64,000 bases of DNA from Bifidobacterium thermophilum. Its GTDB lineage: Bacteria; Actinomycetota; Actinomycetes; Actinomycetales; Bifidobacteriaceae. Each line of letters begins with the position of its first letter. Positions within the stretch are counted from its first letter, which is position 1. The notes under the pieces were generated by a model that was not told where the DNA came from, ran no database searches, and worked only from the letters and a program-made list of their open reading frames with translations. Location of the stretch: assembly GCA_000741495.1 (NCBI GenBank), contig JGZV01000004.1, positions 310,001-374,000 of the forward strand, written 5' to 3'. Positions 54,204 through 63,400 of this stretch are shown piece by piece. The translations under genes and the position numbers were made by a program.

Positions 54204-54239
54204 ATGACGGCCGCGTGCAGCGTGCATCGCGGCCGTCAT
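54204..54239 (-). terminator. Hairpin between nrdD and nrdG
   Basis: A perfect 12-bp stem ATGACGGCCGCG / CGCGGCCGTCAT with a 12-base loop. It may terminate part of the nrdD transcripts or set the nrdD:nrdG ratio; no clear U-tract follows. Confidence 0.55.
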
Positions 54240-54298
54240 CATTGGTTGTCGCCGTCAGGCTGTCCGCTTGACGGCGTGTTTCCCGGTGTGCTTCGGGC

Positions 54299-56731
54299 TT
54301 ACTTGGTTTCTTCGAACCATTCGTGTTCGGAGCCGTCCTTGAGTGTCACATGACCGGTCTCACCGCTCATATGCTTGACACGGTGGGCGATTTCCTCGTG
54401 ACGACCATGCACCATCGGGCGCTGGACCGGGTTGCCGAGGTATCCGCAGGTACGCTTGGTCACGTTGCACTTATCGGGGTCGGAGTTGCCGCATTCGGGG
54501 CACTTGAAGCCCTCTTCAGTCGGCTCGAAGTCGCCTTGGAAGCCGCACACGAAGCAGTGGTCAATCGGGGTGTTAGTGCCCAGATAGCCGATGCCGATCT
54601 TGTAGGCGTAATCCCACACGGCCTCGAGCGCCTTGGGGTTGTCCTGCAGGCACGGGAACTCGCAGTAGTTGATGAAGCCGCCGGACGCGTAGTACGGGAA
54701 GTCCTTCTCGTAGTCGAGCTTCTCCATCGGCGTCGGGGACAGCCACACCGGGTAGTGGAAGGAATTGGTGTAGAAGTCGTGGTCGGTCACGCCGTCAACG
54801 CGGCCGAACTTCTCGCGGTCCATACGGTTGAAGCGGTCCGTGAGGCTTTCCGCCGGCGTGGAGTACACCGAGTAATGGTAGCCTTCGGCCTTGCACCACT
54901 GCTTGCACAGCTGGTTCATGCGCTTGACGATGGACAGCGCGAACTCCTTGCCTTCCGGATCCCAGCTGTGGTCACGCATCCAATCCTTGCCGTAGAACAC
55001 AGCCGTCGCTTCATACAGGCCGATGTAGCCCAAGGAGACAGTGGCACGCTCGTTACGGAACAGCTGGTCGACGTTATCGTTGGCGCCGAGGCGGCCGAAA
55101 GCGCCGTAGCGGAACAGGGTCGGCGCGTTGACCGGGGTGGCTTGCTTGCAGCGCATGATACGGAACTGCAGCGCCTGGTGTGCGACTTCCATACGCTCGT
55201 CGAACAGCTTCCAGAAGCGTTCCTTGTCGCCGTGGGATTCGAGGGCGATGCGCGGCACGTTGACGGTGACGACACCGAGGTTCATGCGCCCGTCTTCGAC
55301 ATCCTTGCCGGTCTTGGGGTCGATCCAGCCCTGCAGGAAGGAACGGCAGCCCATCGGGGCCTTGAAGGAGCCGGTGATTTTGACGATGTTGTCGTAGAAG
55401 ACGACATCCGGGTACATGCGCTTGGTGGAGCATTCGAGCGCCAGCTGCTTCATGTCGTAGTTCGGGTCGCCCGGGTCGGCGTTGATGCCGTGCTTGATGG
55501 TGAACACAAGCTTCGGGAAGATCGCGGTGTGACGATCCTTGCCCAAGCCGCGGATGCGGTTGAGCAGGATGGAACGCTGGATCTCGCGGGCGAACCATGA
55601 GGTGCCCAAGCCGAAACCGACGGTCACGAACGGGGTCTGGCCGTTGGATACGCGGTTGGAGTTGATCTGGTATTCCATGGTCTGCATGGCGTCGTAAATC
55701 GCCTTGCGGGTCATGAGCTTCGCGTAGATTTCGCGGATCTGCTGGATCGGGTCGGCGTCCGTATCGAACGGGACGTCGTCGGGCAGCGGGGCACGGTTCT
55801 CGAAGTGCAGACCTGCGGGCTCCTGCTCCTTGAGGCCATGCACGACGGTCTGCGCGGCTTCGATGGGCATGTCGTCGGGGAACATGGCGTGAGCCATCTT
55901 CAGATGCTTCTCATAGTCGAGTTTCGCGTACGGCTCAAGCATTTCGTCGGCACGGTTGACAGTCTGGCCGCCGTACTGGGCGCCCGCGATATCCTTGATG
56001 ATCTGCGTGATCTGCGTGGCGGCGGTGCCGATGGACTTCGGGGAGTCCATCATCGCGTTGCCGAGTTCGAAACCGTGGGCGAGCATGTCACCGAAATCCG
56101 GCAGCGAGCAGTTGGTCATCGCGGTGAACGGCGAATAGTCGGCATCATGGAAGTGGATGTCGCCCTTCATGTGGGCGTTGGATACCGCGTCAGGCAGCAT
56201 GGAGAATGCGGACGCCTTGGACACGGCGCCAGCGAGCAGGTCACGCTGCGTGGCGTAGACGTTGGAATCCTTGTTCGCGTTCTCGCGCACGAGGGATTCA
56301 TCACGGTTGACCAAGCGGCTGACTGCCTCGTTGATATCAGTGGCCTTGGCGCGTTCGATATCCTTGTTCAGACGGTAGTTCGTGTAGTTGCGGGCCACCT
56401 CATACAGGTGGTCTTCAATCAGGCCATGCTCAACCAGGTTCTGGATGTCTTCGATCTTGGCGGGACCGTTGTAGCGTTCCTTGATTTCGCCTTCGACCTG
56501 GTTGGCGAGATCGCGGATGAGCTGCTCTTCCTCCGGACCGATTTCCTTATCAAGGTCCTTGAAAGCGGACTTGACGGCGCTGATGATGTTGATCGGATCG
56601 AATTCGACGATCCGGCCGTCACGCTTCTCGACGAGCACCTTGCTCATGGCTTCCTTCCCTTCTGCGACGGTGTTCTCTGTGTCGCTTTCCGGGGCGGCGG
56701 TCAGCGGCGCATCAAGAACCTGCATGTCCAT
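54299..56731 (-). CDS. nrdD: Anaerobic ribonucleoside-triphosphate reductase
   Basis: Reduces ribonucleoside triphosphates without oxygen. It has an N-terminal ATP-cone (VLVEKRDGRIVEF), the catalytic barrel, a C-terminal zinc site (CFVCGFQGDF and CPECGNSDPDKC) and the glycyl-radical motif KRTCGYLGNP. As called it is 810 residues. A second start at 56647 (782 residues) has the better ribosome site GGGAAGGAAG and directly precedes the ATP-cone, so the start is uncertain. An NrdR-like box is upstream. Confidence 0.95.
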   Translation of the reverse strand: MDMQVLDAPLTAAPESDTENTVAEGKEAMSKVLVEKRDGRIVEFDPINIISAVKSAFKDLDKEIGPEEEQLIRDLANQVEGEIKERYNGPAKIEDIQNLVEHGLIEDHLYEVARNYTNYRLNKDIERAKATDINEAVSRLVNRDESLVRENANKDSNVYATQRDLLAGAVSKASAFSMLPDAVSNAHMKGDIHFHDADYSPFTAMTNCSLPDFGDMLAHGFELGNAMMDSPKSIGTAATQITQIIKDIAGAQYGGQTVNRADEMLEPYAKLDYEKHLKMAHAMFPDDMPIEAAQTVVHGLKEQEPAGLHFENRAPLPDDVPFDTDADPIQQIREIYAKLMTRKAIYDAMQTMEYQINSNRVSNGQTPFVTVGFGLGTSWFAREIQRSILLNRIRGLGKDRHTAIFPKLVFTIKHGINADPGDPNYDMKQLALECSTKRMYPDVVFYDNIVKITGSFKAPMGCRSFLQGWIDPKTGKDVEDGRMNLGVVTVNVPRIALESHGDKERFWKLFDERMEVAHQALQFRIMRCKQATPVNAPTLFRYGAFGRLGANDNVDQLFRNERATVSLGYIGLYEATAVFYGKDWMRDHSWDPEGKEFALSIVKRMNQLCKQWCKAEGYHYSVYSTPAESLTDRFNRMDREKFGRVDGVTDHDFYTNSFHYPVWLSPTPMEKLDYEKDFPYYASGGFINYCEFPCLQDNPKALEAVWDYAYKIGIGYLGTNTPIDHCFVCGFQGDFEPTEEGFKCPECGNSDPDKCNVTKRTCGYLGNPVQRPMVHGRHEEIAHRVKHMSGETGHVTLKDGSEHEWFEETK

Positions 56732-56803
56732 TGGGTTCCGTCCTTTCCATGGGTCGGGCTCCTCCCGACCTTCGTTCGTTCTCATGTGCAAGCATCGACT
56801 GTA

Positions 56804-56819
56804 CCACGATATCTAGTGC
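56804..56819. promoter_or_regulatory. Putative NrdR box upstream of nrdD
   Basis: On the minus strand the site reads GCACTAGATATCGTGG, close to the NrdR consensus ACAC-W-ATATWTW-GTGT. A weaker match lies at 56830-56845. NrdR represses ribonucleotide reductase genes, so this fits the gene it precedes. The spacing between the two sites differs from the usual 31-32 bases. Confidence 0.55.
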
Positions 56820-57113
56820 CAAAAATGCGACACCGTCCTAGATGTAGTAGCAAACCGCATCGTTCCGCCAAAACGAGGCAAATGTGACGAAGATAACGTT
56901 GCCGTCTCCGCGTGTCGTTCACGACACGCCATCGCAGACGGAGAAAACGTGCTATACGCGGGCGCGGGTGAACAGTATTGTCCGTTCGATGCGCGAAAGT
57001 TGAGGCTATCAGTAACCGGCGAGGACTGCGCCAGTCCACGGGGAACGCCGGACCGGACAGGCCGCACGCGCGGCGGACAACACGAATGCCACAACGTGGC
57101 TGGAGGGAAGCGT

Positions 57114-58469
57114 ATGCAAAGGTACGGATACAACGCGCCGGGCTCCGGCTACAACCAGGGGTATGCGGCAGACAACGCCATCGAAAGTCGGGGCACCGTC
57201 GCGCCGAAACCGCTCGACCAACTGCCGCGCCTAGCCCGCGACACCACCGCGGAAAACCCGTGGCCGGTCAGCGTGGTCAGCCAGAAATACCATGATGCGG
57301 TCGAACGTTGGCCGGCGTCCTGGGTCGAAGGCCAGATCGTCGAAATCAACATGCGCCGCAGCACATCCGGGTACATCACGCTGCGCGACAACACCCAAGA
57401 CATCTCCTTATCGGTTATGGGGTTCAGCCGATTCGTCGCCATGGCCAAGGATTTCAGGCAGGGTGAGCGTGTCGTCGTCCACGGCAAGCCCGAAGTGTGG
57501 GTGAAGGCGACACGCCTGAGTTTCGTCGCCGACGACATCCGCCGCGTAGGTGCCGGCGACCTCAAAGCGCAGATCGACGAACTGCGCAAGAAACTCAAAG
57601 GCGAAGGCTTGTTCGACGCCGAAAACAAGATTCCGTTGCCGGAATTCCCGCGTTGTATCGGTCTGATCTGCGCGCCGCAAGCCCGTGCCGAAGGCGACGT
57701 CATCACCAACGTGAACCTACGCTGGCCGGCCGTGGACTTCGTGGTCGAACACGTGCACGTCCAAGGCGCACAATGCCCGCCAGAAGTCGTTCAGGCCATC
57801 AAAAAGCTTGACGACGACCCTCGCGTGGACGTCATCATCGTCGCCCGCGGCGGCGGCAGTTTCGAAGACCTGATTGGGTTCTCCGACGAAAACGTGGTGC
57901 GCGCCACCGCCGCATGCCGCAAGCCCATCGTCTCAGCCATCGGCCATGAAGACGATTGGACACTCATCGACCTGGCCGCCGACTTGCGCGCCTCCACACC
58001 GACGGACGCGGCGAAGAAAGTCGTGCCTGACATCCGTGAACAATGGCAGCTCATCGCCAACGCGCGCGAGCGCATGAACCTGCGTATGGACGCGATGGTC
58101 AGCAACGAGCAGCGGCTTATCGAAGGCTATGCGAACCGGCCAAGCCTGACCAATCCGAGCACCATGCTCGAACCGCATCAACGATTCGTCGACGATGCCG
58201 TGCAACGCATGCGGTACGGGCTGACCCGCATTGTCGACGAAGCGAGCATGAGCGTGGAGAAACTCCATGCCAGCCTCACCGCCATGAGCCCGCAGGCGAC
58301 GCTCAACCGCGGGTACGCCGTCGTACAGACCGCTGACGGGCATGTGCTTGACACCGCTGACGGCGTGACCACGGGGAACACGCCTGACCATCACCCTCCA
58401 CCATGGCAGCCTGCTCGCCGAAACCCTCAGGCGGGACGACACCACCGGCACCGCCGCGCCCACCGGTGA
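57114..58469 (+). CDS. xseA: Exodeoxyribonuclease VII large subunit, C-terminus frameshifted
   Basis: Large subunit of exonuclease VII, which degrades single-stranded DNA. An OB-fold N-domain (VSVVSQKYHDAVERWPASWVEGQIVEI) precedes the catalytic domain with GGGSFEDLIGFSDENVVRA and SAIGHEDDWTLIDLAADLRA; a coiled-coil region follows. AGGGAAG precedes the ATG at 57114. The end should read GVTTGTRLTITLHHGSLLAE to a TGA at 58479 (454 residues), but one extra base in GGGGAA (58373-58378) puts the last 35 or so codons out of frame. xseB follows directly. Confidence 0.93.
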   Translation: MQRYGYNAPGSGYNQGYAADNAIESRGTVAPKPLDQLPRLARDTTAENPWPVSVVSQKYHDAVERWPASWVEGQIVEINMRRSTSGYITLRDNTQDISLSVMGFSRFVAMAKDFRQGERVVVHGKPEVWVKATRLSFVADDIRRVGAGDLKAQIDELRKKLKGEGLFDAENKIPLPEFPRCIGLICAPQARAEGDVITNVNLRWPAVDFVVEHVHVQGAQCPPEVVQAIKKLDDDPRVDVIIVARGGGSFEDLIGFSDENVVRATAACRKPIVSAIGHEDDWTLIDLAADLRASTPTDAAKKVVPDIREQWQLIANARERMNLRMDAMVSNEQRLIEGYANRPSLTNPSTMLEPHQRFVDDAVQRMRYGLTRIVDEASMSVEKLHASLTAMSPQATLNRGYAVVQTADGHVLDTADGVTTGNTPDHHPPPWQPARRNPQAGRHHRHRRAHR

Positions 58470-58538
58470 TGCCGCCTGACACGTCACCGTTCTACACGAC
58501 ACACCAACAGACCGGCACCATCCACGAAAGGAACCACC

Positions 58539-58841
58539 ATGACCGCATCAACGGACACCACGCACAACACCGCCCCGGCCTCCAGCCTGACCCAAGAGGA
58601 ACGCGAGCGCATCGCATCCATGTCCTATGAGGAGGCTCGCGACCAGCTGATCCAAGCGGTTCAGGCACTCGAAGCAGGCGGCCTGAATCTCGATCAATCC
58701 ATGCGCCAGTGGGAGCTCGGCGAGGCGCTCGCCAAGCGCGCCCAGACACTGCTCGACCAGGTGCGCGCCAAGCTTGACGCCGCACAGGCGCAGCAACAGA
58801 CGTCAGCGGACACCGCAGGCACGCAATCCAACCTCGAGTAG
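58539..58841 (+). CDS. xseB: Exodeoxyribonuclease VII small subunit
   Basis: A 100-residue small subunit with the conserved core MSYEEARDQLIQAVQALEAG (residues 28-47) and GEALAKRAQTLLDQVRAKLD, which packs along the XseA coiled coil. GAAAGGAACC precedes the ATG. It is cotranscribed with xseA. Confidence 0.94.
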   Translation: MTASTDTTHNTAPASSLTQEERERIASMSYEEARDQLIQAVQALEAGGLNLDQSMRQWELGEALAKRAQTLLDQVRAKLDAAQAQQQTSADTAGTQSNLE

Positions 58842-58860
58842 CCGTTTCACATACTTACAT

Positions 58861-58910
58861 ATACGTGTTGCGGGCATCCGGACGTATCATCCGGATGCCG
58901 CAACACGTAT
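58861..58910. terminator. Bidirectional terminator between xseB and the EEP gene
   Basis: A roughly 21-bp stem with one bulged base: 58861-58882 pairs with 58890-58910, loop CGTATCA. It lies between convergent genes ending at 58841 and 58920. Confidence 0.7.
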
Positions 58911-58919
58911 GACCCCGCC

Positions 58920-59960
58920 TCACGGCATTTGCAGCGTGGCTAGGAGCGCCGCATGGTCGGAGCCCGCCACGCGTTTGGCCTGCACCTGACCGGCGACCAT
59001 CCCCCGGTCGAGTACGATATGGTCGATTCCGGCGAACGCGGGTACGCCGCGCCGGTTCATCGGCCACGTCATGATGAGGCCATGGCCGGCCTGGCGGGCG
59101 GCATCGGCGAACCGGTTGCCCAGGATGTTGCGGAATGCCGTGTGATCATAGGTGGCGTTGAAATCCCCCATCATCACATACTTCACCTCGCTGTGCTGCT
59201 GCACCGCAGACAGTTCACGCAGCGCACGGTTCCACTGGCTCCAATACCCTGGTTGGGGGGATGTGGTGTGTACGGATATGAACCTCACTTGAGTCCCGCC
59301 CATATCAACGGTTCCGGCGGGCATGAACGAAGCGCTGGAATGGACTTCGTCATCCACCGGATCGTCAAGCGCGACAGCCGACCACAAGCCGTTGCCGTAC
59401 ACGCCGTCAGATGATGACACCTGCGAGTACGGCAGGTAGTCGCCGATACCGTCGGTTTCCAGCTGTTTGACGAACGCGTCCGTGGTCTCCTGCAGTGCGA
59501 GGATTTCGACCCGCTCATCGCGCACCATGTCGACGATGGCTTTCGCATCCGCCTGCCCTTTGAACACGTTGAGCGTCATCACACGCGCGTACCGGTCACC
59601 GGTGATGGCGTGCGCCTGTCCGACAGCACTCACCGCCTCATCCGCCAGCGAGGCTTGCGGCCGGAAGAACGGTGCCATCCACCATGCTTGCGCCGCCACG
59701 CATATCAGCGCGATGAACGCCACCAGCCACCGGTTCGATATCAATGCGAATATCAGCGAAAGCACGGCGAGCAGCGCGAACCATGGTGTCAACGACACCA
59801 CGACAGGCACGTACGGCAATGCTTGCAAGTCCGCGGGAAGTATTCGAGCCACGGTGCCCAGCACCGCAAGCATCATGAGCAGTGTGGCAAGCACGCCGAG
59901 CAACAGTCGCCAACGCTTGGACCCGGCGGCAGACGCCGACGAATTGGGAGTTCCAGCCAT
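58920..59960 (-). CDS. Membrane endonuclease/exonuclease/phosphatase (EEP) family protein
   Basis: A 346-residue protein. Three or so N-terminal membrane helices (about 18-115) are followed by an extracytoplasmic EEP domain with RVMTLNVFKGQ, the metal-binding Glu in ILALQETTD, GDFNAT and GSDHAALLATL. The start at 59960 follows GGAGATGG; Met 59978 is an alternative. Such proteins may cleave nucleic acids or phosphodiesters outside the cell, but the substrate is not known. Convergent with xseAB and divergent from the next gene. Confidence 0.85.
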   Translation of the reverse strand: MAGTPNSSASAAGSKRWRLLLGVLATLLMMLAVLGTVARILPADLQALPYVPVVVSLTPWFALLAVLSLIFALISNRWLVAFIALICVAAQAWWMAPFFRPQASLADEAVSAVGQAHAITGDRYARVMTLNVFKGQADAKAIVDMVRDERVEILALQETTDAFVKQLETDGIGDYLPYSQVSSSDGVYGNGLWSAVALDDPVDDEVHSSASFMPAGTVDMGGTQVRFISVHTTSPQPGYWSQWNRALRELSAVQQHSEVKYVMMGDFNATYDHTAFRNILGNRFADAARQAGHGLIMTWPMNRRGVPAFAGIDHIVLDRGMVAGQVQAKRVAGSDHAALLATLQMP

Positions 59961-60097
59961 TCCATCTCCGTTTTCCATGTCAGGTATCGTCACCACTGTA
60001 ATGCCGCGACGCATGCCGATACCAGAGAATCGTGGAACCATCGCGCAATGCACACCAGTTCGCTATGCTTGAAGCAAGCGACATACGAAGGACCGGC

Positions 60098-61189
60098 ATG
60101 ACCTCATCAACACCACTACCCCAGCAGTACGAAATGCTCTGCGAGTTCGCTTGGGATCAGCTGAACCATTCGGGTCTTACCAGCCCGACATTCCTGTGGG
60201 ATGCCTCGTTCCATCGCGACGCGGAAGCGGACGACGAGATCCGTATGGACGTGCCCATCGCTTCGCCCGAGGAGGCGCAACAGATCATCGATGGACCCAT
60301 CACATGGTATCTGCGTATGATGGACTCGCTCAGCCCCACGCAGAAAGCCAACGGACCGAGCGGCATCCCCCTGTCCGACATGCCGACCTTTTTCATCGAC
60401 AGCGGGGCGTTGGCCGGCGTTGAAGCGGTGATCAGCAATGCGCGAAGCACCACCAGATGGCATGATGCCGCGGTCAATTTCTCGTTGGCCCTGCTGAAAA
60501 CCTCGGCTTTTCTCGGCAGCATCGCCGACCGTGAAGGCGAAGGACTGACGTATCTCAAGCGGGTTATCGACGAGACGCGCACATATTTTGACAGTGTCGC
60601 CAATCACGCTGATCCGGTGACCGGCGGTCTGGCGCTCAATGAAATCATCAACGCGGCATGCAAGGATGATTTCCGGTTCAATCCGATTCAAATGGTCACG
60701 CTGATTTCATGCGCTCTGCCGTTCGCCCAATGGGATGATACGCGGGTGTTCGTCTATGATGCGATGGACCGGGCGCGAGCCACCATGGATTCGATTGAGA
60801 AGGATATCCAAGCCAATGACCGCGACGATCCGGCCGGCAATCTCATGATGGATTCGGATGGCAATCTCATCGATGTCTCCGCCGGAAGCATCAGGGAACA
60901 GTTCGACACGTCGATGCTGTTGCTGCGCCATGACGTGCTGCGCCTGTGCGGGGATGATGAGCAGGCCGACCGGCTGCTGCGGGATAATAGTGATCTCGAA
61001 CCGTTTGCGGACACCCGTGCGATTCAGCTGATCGCCGGCAAACGATGGCGTGAGCTGTATGATTTCGCCAGCCGGATCCTCGACGACGACCCCTATCAGC
61101 AGATTGCGTTGATTCCCCCGAATCTGGTGCCGGACGACTGGCATACCATCCTTGATCTGGCGCAGTACGAGCTCGCACACGGGCAGTGA
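60098..61189 (+). CDS. Uncharacterised 363-residue soluble protein
   Basis: I do not recognise a family. The protein is acidic, without signal peptide or membrane segments, and appears largely helical, with TPR-like spacing in the second half (LLRHDVLRLCGDDEQADRLL ... ELYDFASRILDDDPYQ). GAAGGACC precedes the ATG at 60098. It is divergent from the EEP gene and convergent with def, whose shared terminator lies at 61267-61310. Codon use matches its neighbours, so it is a real resident gene; any function would be a guess. Confidence 0.75.
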   Translation: MTSSTPLPQQYEMLCEFAWDQLNHSGLTSPTFLWDASFHRDAEADDEIRMDVPIASPEEAQQIIDGPITWYLRMMDSLSPTQKANGPSGIPLSDMPTFFIDSGALAGVEAVISNARSTTRWHDAAVNFSLALLKTSAFLGSIADREGEGLTYLKRVIDETRTYFDSVANHADPVTGGLALNEIINAACKDDFRFNPIQMVTLISCALPFAQWDDTRVFVYDAMDRARATMDSIEKDIQANDRDDPAGNLMMDSDGNLIDVSAGSIREQFDTSMLLLRHDVLRLCGDDEQADRLLRDNSDLEPFADTRAIQLIAGKRWRELYDFASRILDDDPYQQIALIPPNLVPDDWHTILDLAQYELAHGQ

Positions 61190-61266
61190 GCTTGCAACAG
61201 CGCACAGTGCGCGGTTCGTGACGGCCAGCCTCATACGCATAACCATGAGGCGCAACACAATCCCCG

Positions 61267-61310
61267 ATCCTCTGCCGACGCTGAGAGCCCCGTCAGCGTC
61301 GGCAGAGGAT
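61267..61310. terminator. Bidirectional terminator between convergent genes
   Basis: An 18-bp perfect stem (61267-61284 with 61293-61310), eight-base loop beginning GAG. It lies between the unknown gene (ends 61189) and def (ends 61342). Its inner 14-bp arm and the start of the loop are identical to the terminator at 38787-38832. Confidence 0.75.
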
Positions 61311-61341
61311 TGTACCGCCTCGCGGCTTCCGTACCCTTGGC

Positions 61342-61998
61342 TCAGTTGAGTTTGAATCCGAGTTCCTTGGCTGCGGCAATCGGCACCGGGTCATCGCACC
61401 AGTAATCCTCGACGTTCTCATCAGTGGCCAAGGAGCGGATCTGCGCACGGTCGATATACAGTTCGCCGCTGAGATGGTCGGTCTCATGCTGGAAAATGCG
61501 GGCAGGCCAGCCGTGCAGATGCTCCTCATGCCATGTGCCGTCCATATCCTGCCACCGTGCGGTGATATCCCGCCAACGCTTACGAACCGCCTGATAGCCT
61601 TCAAAACTCAGGCAGCCCTCGTAGAAGCTGCGCGTTTCCGTACCGATCGGCTGATACGACGGGTTGATGATCGCGTGGAACGGGAATTCGGAAATCTCAC
61701 GCGGATCGTCCAGGTCGTCGCTGATATGGTCTTCGACCACCGCCAAGGCGAGCCCTAAACCGATTTGCGGGGCGGCCAAGCCGACGCCGGGCGCTTCAAC
61801 CATGGTCGTACGCATCGTTTCAACCAGCTTGGTGAGTGTGCTTTTGCTCAACTGACCGTTGTATCGGCGCGTCGGCTGACGCAACACCGGTTCCCCAACC
61901 TGCACGATCGGAAGAATACCCTCACTGCCGCCGGATCGCAGCAGACTTTCAACAGCACGATTCAACCCCAGATCAATACTTGAACCTCGTGTGAACAT
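61342..61998 (-). CDS. def: Peptide deformylase
   Basis: Removes the N-formyl group from nascent proteins. The three metal and catalytic motifs are present: GVGLAAPQIG (71-80), EGCLS with Cys129, and HETDH with His171, Glu172 and His175. At 218 residues it is slightly longer than usual at the N-terminus. The ATG at 61998 lies one base after the glmM stop, with GGAGGAG inside the glmM end, so translation is coupled. A hairpin follows the gene. Confidence 0.96.
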   Translation of the reverse strand: MFTRGSSIDLGLNRAVESLLRSGGSEGILPIVQVGEPVLRQPTRRYNGQLSKSTLTKLVETMRTTMVEAPGVGLAAPQIGLGLALAVVEDHISDDLDDPREISEFPFHAIINPSYQPIGTETRSFYEGCLSFEGYQAVRKRWRDITARWQDMDGTWHEEHLHGWPARIFQHETDHLSGELYIDRAQIRSLATDENVEDYWCDDPVPIAAAKELGFKLN

Positions 61999-61999
61999 G

Positions 62000-63400
62000 T
62001 TACGCCAGCTCCTCCGCGACAACCTTGGCGAGGCGATCGCACACGTCATCGGCCTGCTGCTGGGTGGCGGCCTCGGCCATCACGCGCACCAGCGGCTCGG
62101 TGCCGCTCGGACGCAGCAACACGCGTCCAGTTTCGCCCAACAGTTGCGTTTCCTTCTCCACGGCCTTCTGCACGGCGGCGTTCGTGGTGACCGCCTGCTT
62201 GTTGGAGCACCGGACGTTGACCAGTTGCTGAGGCAGCTGCGGGAAATCGGCGGCGAGCTGCTTGAGGCTCTTACCGGACTTGACGACCTCGTTGCACAGG
62301 GTCAGCGCGGTCAGCGTGCCGTCGCCGGTTGTAGCGAACTCGCGGTTGATCACATGGCCGGACTGTTCGCCGCCCAGCGAATAATCGCCGCGCAGCATCT
62401 CCTCGAGCACGTACCGGTCGCCGACATTCGTCTGCACGGTTTTGATGCCCATATCCTTGAGGGCGAGCTTCAAACCGAGGTTGCTCATCACCGTCACCAC
62501 GAGCGTGTCATGGTTGAGTTTGCCTTCACGCTTCTTGGCTCGCGCGAGAATACCCATGATTTGATCACCGTTGACCATGGTGCCGTCCTCATCCACGGCG
62601 AGGCAACGGTCCGCGTCACCGTCGAACGCGACACCCAGCGCGCTGCCGGTGGCCTTGACCATGGCCTGCAGCTGTTCAGGATGCGTGGAGCCGGCGCGAT
62701 CGTTGATATTGTAGCCGTCGGGGGACGCGTTGATGACGATGACTTCAGCACCCGCACGACGCAATGCTTCCGGCGCGACCACTGAGGTGGCGCCGTTGGC
62801 GCAATCGGCGACCAGGCGCAGACCGGCGAGCGGTTTCGGCTGGGTCTTGTCCGGGCCGACAACCGGGGCGATGGTGGAAACCAGATGGTCGATGTACAGG
62901 TTCGTGGCGGTCACCGTGTCATGGCTGATACGGCCGACACCGGCGCCGGTCGGACGATCCCAATCCTTGCCGAGCACGGCCTCGATCTCGTCTTCCTTGC
63001 TGTCGGGTAGTTTGAACCCGCCGCGGGCGAAGAACTTGATGCCGTTGTCGGGCATCGGGTTGTGCGACGCGGAAATCACCGCCCCCATCTCGACGTTCAA
63101 CACGGAGGTGAGGAACGCGATGCCCGGAGTCGGGATGATGCCGACGTCGATGACATCGAAACCGCCGGCACTCATGCCCGCCGACAGCGCCGATGACAGG
63201 AAATCGCCGGAAACACGGGTGTCACGGCCGACCAGCGCACGGCGACGCCCCTCAGTATGCACGTCCCCGCCCTTGTCTTGCGGCGCATCAGCTTGGCCGA
63301 GCACGCGGACAGCGGCGTCTCCCAAATCCAATGCCAGCCGGGCGGTCAAATCTCTGTTCGCCAACCCGCGTACACCATCGGTTCCGAACATTTTCGGCAT
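62000..63400 (-). CDS. glmM: Phosphoglucosamine mutase
   Basis: Interconverts glucosamine-6-phosphate and glucosamine-1-phosphate for UDP-GlcNAc and the cell wall. It is 466 residues with the FGTDGVRG start, the phosphoserine loop ISASHNP (Ser112), the DGDADRC metal loop and the C-terminal RPSGTEPLVRVM phosphate-binding motif. The ATG at 63400 follows GAGGACTACAACC. A longer frame to 63556 is unconserved. It forms an operon with def. Together with murI, the window supplies two peptidoglycan precursor steps. Confidence 0.97.
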   Translation of the reverse strand: MPKMFGTDGVRGLANRDLTARLALDLGDAAVRVLGQADAPQDKGGDVHTEGRRRALVGRDTRVSGDFLSSALSAGMSAGGFDVIDVGIIPTPGIAFLTSVLNVEMGAVISASHNPMPDNGIKFFARGGFKLPDSKEDEIEAVLGKDWDRPTGAGVGRISHDTVTATNLYIDHLVSTIAPVVGPDKTQPKPLAGLRLVADCANGATSVVAPEALRRAGAEVIVINASPDGYNINDRAGSTHPEQLQAMVKATGSALGVAFDGDADRCLAVDEDGTMVNGDQIMGILARAKKREGKLNHDTLVVTVMSNLGLKLALKDMGIKTVQTNVGDRYVLEEMLRGDYSLGGEQSGHVINREFATTGDGTLTALTLCNEVVKSGKSLKQLAADFPQLPQQLVNVRCSNKQAVTTNAAVQKAVEKETQLLGETGRVLLRPSGTEPLVRVMAEAATQQQADDVCDRLAKVVAEELA

